Below, piece by piece: positions 35,491-46,282 of a DNA stretch of 64,000 bases. Position numbers and translations under genes: made by a program. Below the pieces are notes generated by a model. The model saw only the letters and a program-made list of their open reading frames with translations, made no database searches and had not been told where the DNA came from. Positions within the stretch are counted from its first letter, which is position 1; every line of letters begins with the position of its first letter. Origin of the DNA: Diphasiastrum complanatum. Taxonomy: Eukaryota > Streptophyta > Lycopodiopsida > Lycopodiales > Lycopodiaceae. The stretch is from contig CM055102.1 in assembly GCA_029204225.1 (NCBI GenBank), positions 518,839 through 582,838 of the forward strand. Direction: 5' to 3'.

Positions 35491-36120
35491 AACATTTTTT
35501 CCCTAATATATATTTTACAGTTTTTATTTTCTTATTTGTAATTCTCGTTTTGCATGCCTATTTTTAACCTCGTTCCTTGTTTATAATTCATACCATTACT
35601 TATGTACTTTCTATGCATTTTCATTTTCCTGTAACATCGCTAGTGGAAGACAAAACATTTGAAACTTTTTGCATGTTGAGGGGTAGTGTCACGCAAGCAC
35701 TCAACATGCTTCTGTTACACTATTGAATATCACATCATAATCATAAACACTTGTTTTTCATCATCACCATCTCCATAAATCCGTTTCCACATAAATCTAC
35801 CTTCATAACATCTCCATCCTTGCCCAATATCTTCACATCTTCCGCTTTCCGACTGTCTACATACCTCTTCTTCACAACCATGTACCGACACCTCCGTTTT
35901 CCGAACTTCTACCTTCCATCATTCTTATCCCACCTCATTCTATCCCCACCCTTTTATTTCACACCATACTTCTTTTAACACACATCTTCCACACCGTTTT
36001 GTCACACACACCTCCGCTTTCACACACCTTCCCTTCCGCACCTCAGTCCTCCACAGCCATTTCCTTTCGCACCATCCCTTCCTACATACACATCTTCCAT
36101 TCCAACAAAAACCCTGTCTT
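35491..36120 (+). other. Copy C spacer after integrase
   Basis: Noncoding. GAGGGGTAGTGTCACGC near 35679 is purine-rich and might be a remnant of a second priming site, but this is uncertain. Pyrimidine-rich sequence follows up to the minisatellite. Confidence 0.45.
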
Positions 36121-36341
36121 CCATCTCGACCGACGCCCTCCGCTCAGATCTCAGCCGACGCCTTTCATCACATCTCAACCAACGCCCTCCGCTCAAATCT
36201 CAGTTGACGCCTTCCATTAAATCTCAGCCGATGCCTTCCATTAAATCTCGACCGACACCCTCCGCTCAAATCTCAGCCAAGGCCTTTTATCAAATCTCAA
36301 CCGATGTCCCTTAACCCTGTCTAAAATCTCAACCGACACCC
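36121..36341 (+). repeat. GYP1-type minisatellite in copy C
   Basis: About ten units with the core ATCTCRACCGACGCC, the same unit as in copies A and B. Here it lies between integrase and the long 3' ORF. Confidence 0.88.
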
Positions 36342-36377
36342 TTTTTCCAGAACCTTGTTTTTCCAGTTTTTTTCATC

Positions 36378-38551
36378 ATGTCTACCAGCCCCAACTCCAG
36401 TTTTGATGACCCTGATGCCAATAAGCTTGACATCCAATTGTCCAAATTGGATATTACTAAGATGCAAAACTGGTACCGGTAGGCAGAGTCCTTCTTTAAA
36501 GCAATTGAGTTCCAAATTCTTGTCCTGACGGGGTATTAGAGCCCATAATTGGTGCATATGATTTATGCAAACTACAATGCTATAGCAAGGTCATGCCAGC
36601 TAATAGTTCCCCCTGTGAGGAACTATGTTCATAACATATCATTTATGTCGGCCAACTTGCAACCCTTTGGGTTCCCACAAGGACCGAATGTTGTCACCAG
36701 GACACTTCAAAAGATCAAGCAGATAGCATATTTCAAATACATTGATCCCTTTGTGGACAAGTGGAAGAACAAGGACGGGTATAGAGTTGAAGCGATCAAC
36801 GATCAACAACTACAAGCTGCATGTGCATACTTGACCAAGTGCACACAACGACCAAGAACCAAGCTACAGAGGGTACCCATGTCCCTGTTTCACATGATGG
36901 CAGATTCATGACTGCATGCCTAGAACCTCTATGATTGGGCACAGTTTGCTTTGAACTGCCTTCATGAGTGCCTTAAGAACAAGCAGCCCATAACCGTACT
37001 GGGATATCTTATGACAGATATCACTCTTCAACAAGTACAAAATGGACCCAAGCTTCAACAACACCTACAGCTTGCGGACAAGGCATGGGACATTCCCATA
37101 ACGTCAAAATAGTCCAAGCGTTGGCGCTCGCGGGCTACTTCACCATTGGGATCCCAACCTAAAAGAATCAATACCAGTATTCTCCCTCTGGTACAGAAGC
37201 CAAGAAGCCCACAACCGGACCCACAAGCAGCCGCAACGTCCAAAGCTCACGAGGCTGATACCTCCAAGGCCCAGTTGCCAGACACAAGGCAACAAAGGAC
37301 GCAAAAAAAACTTCAGGCTTGGAGGACATCACCAACGGGATCATTATTAGATGGTTCAACTTCCGATGATGGAAGCTCATCCACAGCCTCACAACAACAC
37401 TCATCACCCTCACACATCATCGATGGGGGTGACGGAGCAACGACATCTACAGCAGCCCAAGATATGACAACATCACAACTTGTTGCTCAACCAGACAGAG
37501 TCACCACCCCACCCACATTGGTTACCTCACCCACGCCACCAACGTCACCACATGTCACATTTTTGGAGGGGGGATGAGTGGGGAGTTCCAGTCCCGAGGA
37601 CACGGAAGTGGCTTAACAACTACAAGATCAACAACCACAGGCCCAGCAAGTCCACACATTGGACACATCGCAATATTTTGATGTTGTAGACCTTATGGAA
37701 ATAAGCGACGACGAGCCAGAGAAGGTGGAGCAGTCCGGAAGAAGTCTGACCCCTCCACTAACCACCACCACCACAACAATCCCCACTGTTTTCAACATCA
37801 TCCCTCCACTCCCTCCACCTCCATCTTCAGTTCTGACACAACGTCTATTTTTTGGTTTAGCCTCACCATCCCACACTCCTGATCAGTACCCAATCCTCAC
37901 TAACCCTGAGAAGCTCACCGAAATAGCCAAATGCTCAATGATCGGCCTATCCGAAGCGAGCTACCATATGCATTGGTTGGTAAGCTAGTATCAAATGCTC
38001 GAGAACAAGGTCCAGCACCAAGTCCAAGAAATTACGCACCAACAGAAGCTGGCTAAAGAAAAAGGAAAAGAGACAGAGGAAATCAAATCTGTGATGGTCG
38101 GACAAAAGACCACTCTGAAAGAGGTCCAGCAGCAACTGAAGCACCAGATAGTCCAAATCCACCAAGTACGAGATGGATCATGGGGCGCAATCACAGTTGA
38201 TGCCCCTCTAGTTAAGCTCGAGGATATACAATTCCAGGTCCCACAGGCCTCAGCCATCCGGATGGAAAGTACGTGCGGCTGATCCAAGATTGGGAAGCCG
38301 AGAAAAGGAATTTTAAAAATATTGTGGCTAAGCAAGAGAAGATTATCCTGGAGTCCCAAAAGCAGCTAGAAGACACAACGAAGGCCCTGCAACAAGTCTT
38401 GGACAAGGTGAACCAATTGTGGGACATGGCATGCAAGGCCCAAGCAGGCGCTCATTCAAAGAAGCCACGGGACGATGATGGGAATGATGGAGTCAGAAAT
38501 AAAGATGGGCGAACCCAACCATCAGATGATAGTCCAGGATCGGGTAGCTAG
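36378..38551 (+). pseudogene. Copy C long 3' ORF, N-terminal and middle parts
   Basis: From ATG 36378 (MSTSPNSSFDDPD) one frame can be followed to about 38282, interrupted by roughly nine stops, then a shift to the next frame near 38280. Most stops fit a C-to-T change in a Gln or Arg codon. Visible parts: an N-terminal block (KLDIQLSKLDITKMQNW, then YNAIARSCQ and FGFPQGPN); an alpha-helical block with ALNCLHECLKNKQPITVL, faintly like the plant-transposon helical domains found in angiosperm gypsy elements; a Pro/Ser/Thr-rich linker (TPPLTTTTTT); and a charged coiled coil around 38000-38450 containing GAITVDAPLVKLEDIQ. No catalytic motif is recognised. Confidence 0.55.
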
Positions 38552-38698
38552 AGAGCCGAAGCTGTTTCTAGAACTTTTCCTTGACCCCCTCCCACTTTTA
38601 ACCCCTCCTCCTACTCTGCTTTTAATTTTTCTGAAACGTTCATTCCAACTTACCCTATTTTTTCATCTTCCCTCTCTTTACCACCTCCTAGCAAAATA

Positions 38699-39766
38699 AT
38701 GGGCCCATCAAAAGGTCCAATCAACACATACAAAGCCCGACGGGACGAGTTCCTTCAACAACTCCACTCCCCCCGTGCGGCGTATAATTTATTAAACCCA
38801 CCACCTCCCCAACCTGTCCTCCCTGCACCTCTCTCTCTAGAGTACTTCGTCCCTGACCTTCAAGAAACTAACCCTGACATTGGGGGAGATGATGACTTCC
38901 TGGCAGATCAACCGGAAAAAAGAAGGTTCTCGCCCAGACAAGACACGGGCGCAGCTGAGCCATTAACAAGCGAACGGGCCAAAGAGAAAGATACGGGCAC
39001 CAAGGCCCTAGATGATTACCTGGCGAGGCCACCGCAATCGCGTAGGACAACTTCTCCTACCAGGCCCAGAGGCAAAATGGCAGACACCAGGGAATCAAAG
39101 AAATTCGAGAGGAAATACCCTCCCAACATGAGGGGAGGCGAAGAGGACATAGATCAAAGCCAATACTCCACCAGGGCCGAGATCATTGCACCATCACAAC
39201 CGCAACCGAAGTGGCGAAACAAAGTTCTGAAAGATAGCAGGCGGCTCCAAGAATACCTGAAGGCACCGGCATAGAAGCGAGTGGATCCCTTCTACATGCT
39301 GCTCAAACGCAGAAATCCATGGCCGGCAGAAAAGCCACGAGTGGAGTTGGTGAACTGGCCAGTGATTTCGGGAATTTCAGAGAGAATCTCCCCGGATGAT
39401 CTGAGGCTACAATTACTCGATTTCGGGCACAAATACAAAATAAGTACTGATCTATGTGTGCAAGAAAGTGCCGAATATTGCCGATCTATGGCCTTTCTGA
39501 TGCAGCAAGATTGTTTTTGGGATCGAGGCTTAGATCCAATCAAAATCAATTCCAATGTAGCCCTCCAGTCAGAAGAAGACCATGAGATGATGGCCCGACT
39601 ATACTACAGAGCAGCCTTCATGTCATCACGATATGTGTTCATGGTGGAAGACTGGCAGGAAATGGGCTTTATTGAAAAGATAAGAGAGTACCTGGGGCCA
39701 CTCAACTTTGGAAGTAAGCTCCGCTTCCAAGTATTTGAAGCCCTGGGGCGAAAGATGAGCGAGTGA
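38699..39766 (+). pseudogene. Copy C long 3' ORF, C-terminal part
   Basis: 355 codons in one frame, with a single TAG at 39272-39274. It is in the same frame as the preceding coiled-coil part (38273-38551), so it may be the C-terminal domain of the same protein, separated by two or three stops. Parts: KGPINTYKARRDEFLQQL, a Pro-rich and charged region, then a more globular end (NPWPAEKPRVELVNWPVIS, FMQQD-like AFLMQQDCF, EMMARLYYRAAF). I do not recognise it. It ends 180 bases before the polypurine tract. Confidence 0.5.
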
Positions 39767-39942
39767 AAACAAACAGCAAGACGGCGAGGCAAGCAAGACT
39801 CACAAGAGGTTCTCAAGAGGGCTGAAATGTAGCGGCCATTGAGAGACTTCCATTTTTGAAAAACAGTTTTGCGTATAATAAGCACCTGGTTTTACAGAAG
39901 CAAACGAAGACATCACCGGTGTTGCAGTGGGTCCTGCAACAT

Positions 39943-39957
39943 ATTAGGGGTGGATAA
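39943..39957 (+). other. Polypurine tract of copy C
   Basis: TTAGGGGTGGATAA precedes the LTR start TGTTAGC. The preceding GTTGCAGTGGGTCCTGCAAC is also present in copy B, which links the two elements. Confidence 0.75.
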
Positions 39958-40105
39958 TGTTAGCAAATTCCAGAGAATTCCCAGATGCCGAGCCAAGCTG
40001 AAGACACAGAATATCTCTCACCCATGACCAAGGAGGTCTCAGAAGGGGGAGAGCAGAAGAAGTTGAGAGCCGAGCATGAGAGCCGAGAAATTACTAGCTA
40101 GGATG
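39958..40105 (+). mobile_element. Copy C LTR, first ~150 bases
   Basis: TGTTAGCAAATTCCAGAG begins an LTR that follows the GYP1 LTR in outline (AAGCCGAG-type repeats, GAGAGCCGAGCATGAGAGCC, TACTAGCTAGGA) and then stops matching. The remainder is absent. Confidence 0.6.
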
Positions 40106-40351
40106 ACAGTCATTGAGAATGAAATGGAGGACTTGAATATTGACAACACAAACATGGTTGATGCGGATATAGAAATATCTCCAAGTTCTCTAAATATTAT
40201 AGAAAATACTATAAATGAATCGAATGATTCTGACACAAACAACAATATTGAGAGAGGGTCCGATTACTATAGTGATGGTGAAAATCATCTAAGCGGAGAT
40301 GAGTTGCAAGATATATTGGCTGATGAATTTGAATCTTGTAATGATGAATAA
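40076..40351 (+). other. Acidic open frame, doubtful
   Basis: 91 codons from ATG 40076. The first ~10 codons are LTR-derived; the rest is very acidic and Asn-rich (ESNDSDTNNNIERGSD, ending DEFESCNDE). It may be the tail of a lost ORF of a transposon that joined the LTR piece. A TA microsatellite follows directly. No function can be assigned. Confidence 0.25.

Positions 40352-40356
<5 letters not shown>

Positions 40357-40412
<56 letters not shown>
40357..40412 (+). repeat. (TA)28 microsatellite
   Basis: An uninterrupted TA dinucleotide run. Confidence 0.95.
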
Positions 40413-40416
<4 letters not shown>

Positions 40417-40959
40417 ACAATCATTTTTGTGATAAAATGATAGTTTACGTAATTATTGCATCTTTATAATACATTCTTGCATTTTTCAAGTTTGTCTTTA
40501 TTTCAATCTACCAATCACTTCTGATCCATTTTAAATCAAATCCTTTCAATGCAATCTATATCTTATTAAAGATCTAGCAAAAATTGATTGACCAAAGAAA
40601 ACAATTAGTGAGCATACATTGATCATTTATAGTGAGCATACGTTGATCATTTATAGTCGCTTCAAAAATATTTTTCTTTTGAAACATCCTTACTATATTT
40701 AAAATCTATTGAAGCAATATCTTCATATCTTCACTCTAGTTGAAGCACAATTGATTTCGTCAGAGCACAATAAATTGACACAATGGTCATTTGATTTTTA
40801 ATTCACAATCATGATCACATAATAATCATTTTATTATTAGTCCACACTTATTTAAAGCCTAAAAAAAAAATTATTTACTTTTAAATTTATCATAGGGTTG
40901 TTTGTTTATCAAAACATTGTTCAAATAGTTTGAAAAAAATTTACAACACATATATTTTG

Positions 40960-41450
40960 CCACACGTGGCGATATAAAATTACAATTCTCTGGAATTTTC
41001 TTTGGAGATTTGCCACGCGTGGCAGTGCCACGTGTGGCAAATCTCCAAAAATACAACAAATATATTTTGCCATGCATGGCAATATAAAAATACAGCTCTC
41101 TGGAATTTTCTCCGGAGATTTGCACGTGGCAAATCTCCAAAACGAGTGAATATCAGATGTCACATGAGAGGCGGTTAAATAACAACCTTGCGTGGCACTT
41201 CCACGTGTGGCTTTACCACGCCGAACAATGTTGGTGCTCATTTTTTTGAAATTTGGTTTAAAAAAATTTGCATGGCACTACCACAAGAAAAAAAAATCAA
41301 TGCCGGACCCAGTTCCATTCTGGATTTGACCGGCAAGGTCCCCGGAAAATTTTTGGCGTGGATGTACCACGCGTGGCAGAGCCACACAAAGAAAAATGTC
41401 AAAATTTTGATTAAGTATCGGGTTCGCGTGGCAGCGTCACGTGGCAAAAC
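40960..41450. repeat. Cluster of GCCACGYGTGGC palindromes
   Basis: Within ~500 bases some eight palindromes or half-palindromes of the type GCCACGCGTGGC / CCACGTGTGGC occur, several joined to repeated AAATCTCCAAAA and ATATAAAATTAC segments. The core CACGTG is a G-box. The arrangement suggests a local family of short inverted repeats, perhaps part of an unidentified element. Open frames here are chance. Confidence 0.65.
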
Positions 41451-42453
41451 ACCCATATGTGTAGTTGTGATATCTACCAACAATCCAAGTGCATGATGGA
41501 GAAAGACCAAGGCTTGAGGAGGAGTCATCCCAACTCATGGTGCCAAAGAGATTTTCAAGAGGCAAGGCCGAGTTTATGTGGCTCACAACTCATGGGAAAG
41601 AGGGGCAATTTTCAGGTGGGATCTGGTGGAAATTAAGCCCACAGTTGTCTCCTTGGTGAATGATTAATTTCTATTTCAAGATTCTTCCTGCACGCTTATT
41701 GATCTTTGATCTAGGGTCAAGTGAAACCTATTTTGGGTTCAAAGTCTGCTCATCTGATACTTGCAAAAAATATAACTTAGCCAGCCAAACTATTTGAAGA
41801 ACGTCTACAACGGGCTTCTGGCTGATCTCCAGCAAAGGGTACCCAATTCTATCATAATTGCAAGTTCAAATGTTAAGTTTAACTATTTGAAGACCATTGA
41901 AGAGTTGGCCATCTTCAAGGACTTCCACAAACTAGCATTTAGAACAAGTCTGCAGAAATACATTACTTTTTTCAACAATCTGCAGAAATTTTTCAAGAAT
42001 CCACTCAACAAGTATCTCAAGTTTTTTGTTTGATCTAGTGTCTCATCAAGCTAGTTTTTGTGGAGTGTGAAAAATTGGCAAAATCTAGCTTGATCTTTTG
42101 CAATATCATGTACATAGTGAAATCTCACGTGTGGAGGGATTCTTGATCATGTTGTCTCACAAGTGCCATTGAAATCATTCGAGTATGGACATATAAGGAA
42201 GTACTCTCACATTTCTCCTTGCAACTAGCCCCTTGTTTACTAGTTTTTCCTTGTGGGATATTGAGGCCATTCACATTGGATTGGGCGGTATTAATTGCTA
42301 CTTGGATGGTGTGAATATTTGGGTGATGGTGTGTACTAGAGCACCATCAATACTAATTCTTCACAAACATGAGCCACAATACGTAAGGATTACATTCTCT
42401 CCGTTAGAAAGAAAGAGGGTGATGATATATTGTGCGAGTAAGTCTAGTGTGTA
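41451..42453. other. No recognisable gene
   Basis: Between the palindrome cluster and the F-box gene. Short open frames (41794-42033, 42233-42490) show no known motif. Confidence 0.5.
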
Positions 42454-43866
42454 TCAGAGTGGGACGCCCATCCGAAGTCGAGGCTCATAGCAAAAGTCAT
42501 ACCGCAATTTGTCACTCCTACCGCGAACATGGCCAATACCACATTCTGATGCTTCCTTCCAAGCCTCCTCCCGCACCCGCAACCCACTCTCGTCCGTCAT
42601 AGATAGATCCAGTACCACCAATCTATTACCATAGCTGTTGCGGAAATAGACGAAATTACCTCCTCCGGTGTATCGATGTACACCAGAGTCCCTGGATACG
42701 CTTAGCATGTGGAGGAATCTACGTGGCATTACCCCAAGCTTATGCCATGTAGCCAGGTGAGGAATGAATCTCCAAACCTTGACGCTCCTACAGTCTCCGG
42801 ATTTTTTTCCCTTGCGTCCTACCAGGATGAGATTATTGTTGCAATTCAATATCACAGCTGGTGGCGAAAGGGAGGAAGGGCCATGCTGTGGTGAACGGTA
42901 GAAAGGACCTGGCAGGGGATCATATAGTTCTTCATGAATAAAATTGGTGTTCGTAGAGTTCAGACAGAATCGGTGCAAGAACAGCTGCTGCCCAACCGCT
43001 TCGCCAAGGCTTGTGTTCCGGAAAATACTGTACAAAGTATCGTGGCAAATGGCGCTGGTGCCTACCATCTCCCAGCCCGGGGACAATCCATTATAACTGA
43101 TCCGTTTGAGGACTTGCCAGTTAAGAGTTCGGTCATATGATTCAACAAACACATGCTTAGACGCTCGTGCTATATTGTGCATGCATCTCATCACGATTAC
43201 TTTGTATTCGCACGTTTCTGGATCAGTAATCCAGATATTGGTAGAGAAGTCGTTGTGCCCACGCAGGTTGTATTCTCCGCCCTGTGTCAGAGCACCCGCA
43301 TGAGGGGACCGCGGTAAAGTTCTAAATCTTTGGATATATGGATCAAAGATTTCCAGCTCGCAGTCGACCTCACCCCAATAACGTGAACGACTTGGTGCAC
43401 ACACCAGTCCATCCGCAGAGGCAATTTTCTCCCAGTCCCAACTACGCCGGATCATTGAACGATTAAGCGGAAACTTATACCACCCATTGGTGATAGGATC
43501 GTAAGCCCATGGAACACCAATTTCCCTTTTCCAGTTGTACTGCGATTGAGCCGTTATATACCAAGAAATATGAGACATAGCTGGGTGCAGGTTATATGCC
43601 ACTGGTACTAACCGTGCTGTAGTTCCAAGGATCCGGTTTAAGCGACGGCAAGCGTAATTGGCTATGAATGTGCCTCCTGTACGAAGAGGCAGATTCCAGA
43701 TTACTTGCATGAACGCATGATCTGACATCTTTTTTAACAAAAGTAAGGGCAGTCCTCTCTCATCATCATCATCATTGTTATCATCCTGCTCATTCTGATT
43801 CACCACTAATCTGGGTGGCACTTGTATGATCGGCAACACCACATCACGATCATCATTATCACCCAT
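42454..43866 (-). CDS. F-box-like/kelch-associated protein, single exon
   Basis: 470 codons uninterrupted from ATG 43866. An acidic linker (about residues 27-38) leads into a degenerate F-box of ~45 residues (LPLLLLKKMSDHAFMQVIWNL, then ANYACRRLNRIL), which in plant F-box proteins docks to SKP1 in an SCF ubiquitin ligase. The rest resembles an F-box-associated beta-propeller: SADGLVCAPS (about 150-160), LEIFDPYIQRFRTLP (about 175-190), a WITDPETCEYKVIVM strand pair, VKVWRFIPHLATWHKLGVMP and a final GGNFVYFRNS. The F-box lacks the usual LPxDLL start, so substrate-receptor function is inferred. The frame is intact in otherwise decayed DNA, which argues for constraint or youth. Strand and length fit intronless plant F-box genes. 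Confidence 0.7.
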   Translation of the reverse strand: MGDNDDRDVVLPIIQVPPRLVVNQNEQDDNNDDDDERGLPLLLLKKMSDHAFMQVIWNLPLRTGGTFIANYACRRLNRILGTTARLVPVAYNLHPAMSHISWYITAQSQYNWKREIGVPWAYDPITNGWYKFPLNRSMIRRSWDWEKIASADGLVCAPSRSRYWGEVDCELEIFDPYIQRFRTLPRSPHAGALTQGGEYNLRGHNDFSTNIWITDPETCEYKVIVMRCMHNIARASKHVFVESYDRTLNWQVLKRISYNGLSPGWEMVGTSAICHDTLYSIFRNTSLGEAVGQQLFLHRFCLNSTNTNFIHEELYDPLPGPFYRSPQHGPSSLSPPAVILNCNNNLILVGRKGKKSGDCRSVKVWRFIPHLATWHKLGVMPRRFLHMLSVSRDSGVHRYTGGGNFVYFRNSYGNRLVVLDLSMTDESGLRVREEAWKEASECGIGHVRGRSDKLRYDFCYEPRLRMGVPL

Positions 43867-44280
43867 ACTCCTTGCAAGAAGTATGTGAAATATAAGAATA
43901 CCGTGATACTATAAGATACAACAGTCTAGTGCTCTCTCTTTGTATCTTTCTCGTCTCCAGGTTAGCACGTCGAGCGTCGCAACCCCTTAGAGAGCAAAGA
44001 CACGAGTCTAATAACCATTTCATGCCTTGCTTTGCAAGCAATGAGGACTTAGCATTCATTTTAAACATTGATCTCCTTGTGTTTTGGTTTTAATTCAAAT
44101 GATATAAATCAATGTTTTTTATTTGTTTTTTTCAATTTTGGTGAGTTTGACATGTGGCAATTTTAAATAAATTGACTATTTTGTATTTTTGTTTTCTCCT
44201 ATTGCTTTTTCTTTTTTTCTCTCTTTTTCAAATATTTAATTATATTTTGGTTGGGGACTTCGTGAATATTGGGAATTGAC
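43867..44280 (-). promoter_or_regulatory. F-box gene upstream region
   Basis: AT-rich DNA between the F-box ATG and the divergent ORF at 44281. No clear TATA or motif can be fixed. It would be a shared divergent promoter if both ORFs are genes. Confidence 0.3.
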
Positions 44281-44799
44281 ATGTGGCTTCTCATTTGCTA
44301 TGGTTCATCTTTTGAGTCACGTTTCTTGCCATTCTCAGGGAGCTCGTTGGTGTTGCATGCAGCCGTCTCTGCCGCAGGAAGTCGATGGTGCCCAGTCTAC
44401 CACACAAGAGTTCCGATCATGTTCGGGGGCTATATGGAGAACTATGTGAATGCTTTAATTGACATTGTTCTGAGGGCCCGGTATCTCATTGATAAGCCCG
44501 CTAAATGCTTCATAGCCAGTGAAAAAAATTCGCGCTCGCACAAGCTTTATGTTGCACATGGAGGCTTTGAATCTAGGCCCGGAGATGCACTGACCCTTCC
44601 ATCTGCTCAGCACCAAAGCCATTGCATTGTCGTTGAAGCTCCTGCTCTCAAGCCACACACCTGTAAAGAAGGAAAACTTGAATTTATTTTGGAGGCCTTT
44701 CGTGTATGTGGAATACAGACTGAGATGTATGATCGAAGATGCATTAAGGCCCTTTTGGGCTCGAAAAGGGCCTCCAAAAGTGAGCCAAATCTTGCTTAA
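44281..44799 (+). CDS. Unidentified ORF, possible gene fragment
   Basis: 172 codons from ATG 44281. The start is chosen because the frame upstream has no other ATG. The product begins with a hydrophobic stretch (MWLLICYGSS), then YMENYVNALIDIVLRARY, AKCFIASEKNSRSHKLYV and CKEGKLEFILEAFRV. The composition (mixed charged and hydrophobic, GC above neighbours) is protein-like. I do not recognise a family. It may be an exon or a captured fragment of a larger gene; the left side lacks an obvious promoter. Confidence 0.4.
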   Translation: MWLLICYGSSFESRFLPFSGSSLVLHAAVSAAGSRWCPVYHTRVPIMFGGYMENYVNALIDIVLRARYLIDKPAKCFIASEKNSRSHKLYVAHGGFESRPGDALTLPSAQHQSHCIVVEAPALKPHTCKEGKLEFILEAFRVCGIQTEMYDRRCIKALLGSKRASKSEPNLA

Positions 44800-45072
44800 T
44801 CCATTTTGATTAGCCTCACTAATCTCGCCTACGTGGCACTTAACCCTTGGGTTTAATAGGGGTTAAAGCTAGCTACTTCATATAGGTTTTATGGCTAATA
44901 AATGTGAAAAAACATATCACTAAGATTTAATCAAAACCTATGATCTTTGATAGCACATCTAGCACCATTAACAATGTAGAATTATAGCTCTAACAATGCA
45001 TAGAAGCTATAAACTCAATAGGAACTTGACAAAATAGCATATGAATGATAAAATATTGTTGTTGTCCATACA
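44800..45072. other. No recognisable gene; possible LTR remnant
   Basis: Contains TGTGAAAAAACATATCAC at about 44903, which could be the inner end of an older minus-strand LTR whose other part is 51070-51541. Confidence 0.35.
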
Positions 45073-45077
45073 ATAAC

Positions 45078-46214
45078 TGAAGAAACTTGGAGTTTCTACC
45101 CAGAAAGCGCTTCTAGCTTGTGACCCAATACCTGCAGAGATACACGCAAACCTGCAACCACAACAGGCAACCACACCGCAAGGCCAAGGCCAAGGAAACA
45201 CACCACAAAGGCCTCCGCCCAACATACCGCCAAGACTCCAAAAGAGTCCGGCATGCGGTCACCATGAGGAAAGGACTCACCGCCAAGGCACCACCGAAGG
45301 ACCGTAGGTCAACGTATGCAGTCTGCAGGCGGCTTCAACACTCGAAGAAGGACGACCACCCAGGCATGACATACTTGCCAATTGTGGTCACTATGCAGCT
45401 ACGATAACCAACGATGAAGGCTTTGCGCACAGTATGTGGTTGAGCTCAAGACCAGAAAGAACACCAGGGAGCCACAATGGCTTCGTCTACTGTCGTGAGG
45501 CGGCTACAATTGCGGTGCACCTTCACGACCCAAATACAGGCATCACCAACAAAGTACCAGATGGAGAGCGAGTTGCATGGATGATAACGACGGACAACCA
45601 GAAGCCATTAGAAGTGGCTTAATGAGTTCTTGTAATCACTGCTGATGAAGCTTAAACCATTTTCTCTGTTTCTATATATAGAGGATGAACGAGAGAAAAA
45701 ATATTGCATAGTTGAGACTGATAATGTAAGAGTCCACTAGTAAGTAGACCAAATGTTCATAAGTTGAGTTGATGAGTCCAATAAGGGCACAAAGAGATAG
45801 ATACAGGTGTATGCTAGTAAGCTACACTTAGTGTTTGTAAGAGACAAATATTCTCTTGCGGTAACCCGTTGTGTGGTATGCCAGACAACGCTCAAAGGAT
45901 CACTATAATAATATAGATGCTTTCGCACCTCTTGCCTAAGTGTATAATCTTGAATGCTTAATGCTTGCTCATTGTCGTTATATGTTCAGCTATTATTTTC
46001 TATTCCGCACAAAGGCTCGTTTATTAATTGAATGCCTGTAAATCAACACTAGATAGGCAGTTTTCATCTATAGCTTGGAAGATGATAGATCTTAGTTTGT
46101 AGCAATAGCTGTGGTTAAGAGTTCGACTCTATCTAAGCATATCAGGAATCCGAGAGAGCACGACATCATAAGGTTTATCAGTGATGTTAGAGCATATCTG
46201 AGTGTTTCCCATCA
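45078..46214 (+). mobile_element. COP3 left LTR
   Basis: 1137 bases. TATATATA at 45673-45680 is the likely promoter. Open frames in the first half (45120-45622) are not shared intact with the other LTR and are not genes. Confidence 0.9.
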
Positions 46215-46215
46215 G

Positions 46216-46229
46216 TGGTATCAGAGCAG
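46216..46229 (+). other. COP3 primer-binding site
   Basis: TGGTATCAGAGCAG, one base after the left LTR; complementary to initiator tRNA-Met. Confidence 0.9.
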
Positions 46230-46282
46230 ATTGATAGGAATGAAAGATCCTTAATGCAAGCTGATACATCGTAAGCTATAAT

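Noticed and set aside
45120-45622. ORFs in the COP3 left LTR (GC-rich, protein-like)
   Set aside because: The right LTR counterpart (49979-50419) is open in different lengths and frames; LTR sequence, not a captured gene.
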